Shown one piece after another: positions 61,686 through 64,000 of a DNA stretch of 64,000 nucleotides (the stretch's first letter is position 1; every line of letters begins with the position of its first letter). A program made the translations under genes and the position numbers. The stretch spans positions 210,054 through 274,053 of the forward strand of contig DIWE01000037.1 of the NCBI GenBank assembly GCA_002423435.1, written 5' to 3'. Source of the stretch: Clostridiales bacterium UBA6114 (GTDB lineage: Bacteria; Bacillota; Clostridia; Oscillospirales; Butyricicoccaceae). Under the pieces are notes generated by a model. The model was not told where the DNA came from. It was given only the letters and a program-made list of their open reading frames with translations, and made no database searches.

Positions 61686-61693
61686 AATGTATG
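61686..61693 (-). promoter_or_regulatory. Possible sigma-E -10 element of the spoIIIA operon
   Basis: On the minus strand the sequence CATACATT matches the sigma-E -10 consensus CATACANT, 20 bases before the GTG of spoIIIAA. The operon is sigma-E dependent in B. subtilis. The -35 match is unclear, and the transcript would begin right at the Shine-Dalgarno sequence. Confidence 0.45.
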
Positions 61694-61787
61694 AGGCTTT
61701 GTCCATTTTTAGAACGCGGGAACCATCATTCAAAATCCCCCATTAAACACCTGAATTTTTGCATTCACAAAGTCGTGTAAACGCAAA

Positions 61788-61814
61788 AAACCACCCACAT
61801 AAAATGGGTGGTTT
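61788..61814 (-). terminator. Terminator after the dehydrogenase operon
   Basis: AAACCACCCA and TGGGTGGTTT (10 bp) around CATAAAA; on the minus strand TTTTTTGCG follows. It ends the PrpD-dehydrogenase transcript before spoIIIAA. Confidence 0.85.
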
Positions 61815-61980
61815 GCGGCTGTCGAAAGCTTGGACAGCCTTATAAATTTTATTGGGGACCCCGGGATGCTCCTCCAGGGGCGGACAAAAGCGCCTCCCTG
61901 CCGTCTCCGACGGCGCTGATGCCGGTTTTGCACACATCGTCTTTGAAGCACGACATGCGCGCTGAAGCAACCGACGCGCG
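61815..61980. repeat. Hairpin element C, related to cassette B
   Basis: Starts with GGCTGTC...GACAGCC (61817-61839), as cassette B does, then a GGGGACCCC stem, and 24 bases (61866-61889) that match 37804-37827 at 23 positions. Further GC-rich stems follow to the dehydrogenase stop. Only one terminator copy flanks it (61788-61814), so it is an incomplete or different version of the cassette. Confidence 0.75.
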
Positions 61981-61984
61981 GATA

Positions 61985-62938
61985 TTACACCACGGGCCAC
62001 TCGGGCTCTTTGCCTGAAAGCACGGAATCTATTCCTTGGGCGGCATGAAGGCATACGCGCTCCAGAGCCTCAATCGTATACGCGGAGACATGCGGCGTCA
62101 AAACGACGTTCTCCATCTTCTGCAGAGGATTGTCGGGCAACGGAGGCTCGTCCATCGTGCAGTCAAGCCCGGCCCCGGCAATTTCGCCGCTATCAAGGGC
62201 CTTTATCAGCGCAAGCTCGTCTACTATCGCGCCGCGCGCCGCATTGATCAGAAATGCCGAGTTTTTCATCATTGCGAATTCCTTGTTGCTTATCGACCCT
62301 CTGGTTTGTGAGTTGATCGGGAGATGCAGGCTCAGGAAGTCGGCCTCCCGGATCACCTTGTCTCTGTCGGCGGTGAGAGTAATATAGTCTGGAGCCTTCT
62401 CGGGCTTTAGGAACGGATCGTACGCCAGCACCCGCATGTCTAACGCGCTGACCGCTGCCTTGGCGAGCTTTGAGCCTATGTTTCCGCAGCCTATAAGTCC
62501 TAAGGTCTTGCCGTACACCTCGCGCGACTTGAAGTTGGATATCGCCTTCTCATCACTCGCCTTGCACAGCCGCTGGATTTCGGGAAGCCTTTTCGCGCAG
62601 CACAGAATAAGCATGATCGTCTGCTCGACAACCGAAATCGTATTGCCAGATGGGGCGTTCACGACGCGTATGCCGAGGCGCCGCGCCGCATCAAGATCGA
62701 TTCTCTCGACTCCGACGCCGTGCTTTGCGATCACCTTGAGGTTTTTCGCCGCCAGCATGACCTCTTCGTTGATCGTGCCAAAGCGCACTATGACCGCGTC
62801 GCAGTCCGCGATATCCTCTTTTATAAGCGAAATATCTATACCGCGCCCGAGCTTCATTTCATAGCCTCTGCTCTCGAGAAAGTTCTTTCCGGGAGCGCTT
62901 ATTTTGTCTATTTCGTGATATAAAACTTTCGGCGCCAT
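61985..62938 (-). CDS. D-2-hydroxyacid dehydrogenase (phosphoglycerate dehydrogenase-like)
   Basis: An NAD-dependent dehydrogenase of the D-isomer 2-hydroxyacid family. It has the Rossmann motif GCGNIGSKLAKAA, the substrate-binding Arg in NAARGAIVDELAL, the Glu in CTMDEPP and the catalytic His in PHVSAYT. The 317-residue length lacks the ACT domain of SerA, so a serine role is less likely. It lies 34 bases after an MmgE/PrpD gene and is probably in the same catabolic operon. The start has AGGAGGT upstream. Confidence 0.9.
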   Translation of the reverse strand: MAPKVLYHEIDKISAPGKNFLESRGYEMKLGRGIDISLIKEDIADCDAVIVRFGTINEEVMLAAKNLKVIAKHGVGVERIDLDAARRLGIRVVNAPSGNTISVVEQTIMLILCCAKRLPEIQRLCKASDEKAISNFKSREVYGKTLGLIGCGNIGSKLAKAAVSALDMRVLAYDPFLKPEKAPDYITLTADRDKVIREADFLSLHLPINSQTRGSISNKEFAMMKNSAFLINAARGAIVDELALIKALDSGEIAGAGLDCTMDEPPLPDNPLQKMENVVLTPHVSAYTIEALERVCLHAAQGIDSVLSGKEPEWPVV

Positions 62939-62972
62939 TTTGGCGTACCTCCTTGAGTCGTCTCAGACTTGC

Positions 62973-64000
62973 TCAGAAAAGTTCTTTGGTAAGAACGTTG
63001 ATATCGTCGAGCTTCTCAAGCTCGAAAATCATATCCCAAATGCGTTGAGCGCGCTCTCCGGACACGGCGATGGTAGCCAGGGAGTAATATTTCTTGAACA
63101 GATCCTCGTCGCTGAGCGGAAATTCGGGCTCGCCCTTCATGAGGTCGTGACGCGCGGAGTATTTCTCTCCATTCTTCATCTCTACTTCAACTATGGCCGG
63201 CCACTTCTCGTCGTACAGCGCGTCGAGCTCCGGGTCAAGCACAACGTCCACTTTCTGAGCGAGGTTGATGACGTCGGGATTTACCAGGTTTTCCTGCGTG
63301 TACTGACCAATCCATGCGTCTCCGAACAGAACGCTTACAGACAGCGCGAAGGGAGTGCTGTACTTGGCTGCGGAGATCGTCGGGAACTCCTTGTTCTTGC
63401 CCCGGATTGCGGGATTGTAAGTGCGCACGAGCACATGCTCGATTTCCCCGGCCTTGGAGTCAAGATTGTACTTCCGGCGCAGCTCCAACATGCAGTCGAT
63501 GGCGGAATGGTGCTGACGGCAGTGCGCATAAGGCTTGATGCCGGAATCCATTATCGCGTATCCCTTGCCCATCTTCTCCGTCAGACGGTCAAGATGATAC
63601 TCGGCGCAGGCGTTGTTGCAGAATCCGAACGGGCTCTCAAGCGCCATGGGCGAGCCCTGGAAGCCGTATTCCATCATCTCAGAAGCGGTAACACCCACGA
63701 GGTTGCACCAGCCCATCGAGAACTCTTTAATGGAGGTGCCCTTGATATAGCTCTCAACAGGCATCATTGGAGTCAGGAAGGACGCGGACGCAAGAAGACC
63801 GGTGTGCTGTTGCGCGCCGAAGCCCTTCAGTATGCCGGACACGGTGGCGCCCCCGAAGCTTCCGAGTATCGCACAGGGTATGCATGTGCGGTCGACAAAT
63901 ATCGAGGGGCTGACGCTGAGCCCGACTCTGGCTACGGATTCATATCCGCCGACGACCGCCGTTATGATGTCCTTGCCGCTATTGCCCAGCGTCTCGCCGA
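62973..64000 (-). CDS. MmgE/PrpD family protein, partial
   Basis: The frame is open to the window edge, so the N-terminus is missing. The segment includes the PrpD family features GKDIITAVVGGYESVARVGL near the edge, SIKEFSMGWCNLVG, KPYAHCRQHHSAIDC (with the catalytic-type His cluster) and the C-terminal GEKYSARHDLMKGEPE. Members dehydrate or isomerise small carboxylic acids (2-methylcitrate dehydratase, iminodisuccinate epimerase, cis-aconitate decarboxylase). The substrate is not known. About 342 residues are visible of an expected 450. Confidence 0.88.
   Translation of the reverse strand, partial: GETLGNSGKDIITAVVGGYESVARVGLSVSPSIFVDRTCIPCAILGSFGGATVSGILKGFGAQQHTGLLASASFLTPMMPVESYIKGTSIKEFSMGWCNLVGVTASEMMEYGFQGSPMALESPFGFCNNACAEYHLDRLTEKMGKGYAIMDSGIKPYAHCRQHHSAIDCMLELRRKYNLDSKAGEIEHVLVRTYNPAIRGKNKEFPTISAAKYSTPFALSVSVLFGDAWIGQYTQENLVNPDVINLAQKVDVVLDPELDALYDEKWPAIVEVEMKNGEKYSARHDLMKGEPEFPLSDEDLFKKYYSLATIAVSGERAQRIWDMIFELEKLDDINVLTKELF

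Noticed and set aside
1..64000. CRISPR array or insertion sequence
   Set aside because: No regularly spaced direct repeats and no transposase were seen; the only recombinases are the two Xer proteins.

Overview
The window comes from a moderately GC-rich, endospore-forming member of the Clostridia, probably Oscillospirales. The evidence is a complete spoIIIA operon (AA to AH), spoIIM, cwlD, a gerW/ytfJ homologue, dacF and a large SpoIID protein; the SCIFF peptide with its radical SAM maturase; an IspH-S1 fusion; a tyrS T-box; and TTG/GTG starts behind strong Shine-Dalgarno sequences. Species cannot be named from the sequence alone.

Layout. 1-22.7 kb is almost all plus strand: the end of clpP, clpX, lon, engB, an FAH-family enzyme, lysA, an M50 protease, scpA-scpB, DUF2953, gerW/ytfJ, dacF, rluB, an RpiR regulator, a BaiN/HI0933 flavoprotein, hutP, cmk, plsC, ispH-rpsA, cwlD, radA, an unknown gene and a XerC-type recombinase. 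22.8-29.9 kb is minus strand: DAHP synthase behind an aromatic leader-peptide attenuator, xerD, spoIIM, the SCIFF locus (scfB, scfA, a TIGR04086-like membrane protein), yajC and tgt. 30.1-37.6 kb is a catabolic island (FCD/GntR regulator, RraA-like protein, IlvD/Edd dehydratase, a D-2-hydroxyacid dehydrogenase broken by a stop codon, and a TRAP transporter) lying between tgt and queA, which are usually neighbours. 38-61.7 kb is again mostly minus strand: queA, a SpoIID/SPOR protein, dapA-dapB (plus), T-box tyrS, recN, argR, nadK, tlyA, dxs, oapA, the OLE RNA, a PAP2-like protein, ispA, xseB, xseA, a TsaD-like protein, nusB, an Asp23 protein and spoIIIAH to AA. 62-64 kb holds a hydroxyacid dehydrogenase and a partial MmgE/PrpD gene.

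Main discoveries. (1) A noncoding block of about 0.9 kb with its own promoter, directly upstream of a four-helix membrane protein gene and set among ispA, xseAB, nusB, dxs, nadK and recN, is the known context of OLE RNA with OapA; an additional three-way-junction RNA lies between them. (2) Two intergenic elements of about 190-210 bp, made almost wholly of hairpins, each sit between two perfect copies (28 and 30 bp) of a transcription terminator; a third locus shares modules with them. (3) DAHP synthase is preceded by a Tyr-Tyr-Phe-Trp leader peptide with mutually exclusive hairpins and two terminators. (4) A dif-like site near 25.84 kb lies near the point where gene direction converges, suggesting the replication terminus. 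(5) The catabolic island has a 32-bp operator palindrome, a nonsense-mutated dehydrogenase and a dctQ gene lacking a normal start at its ribosome-binding site.
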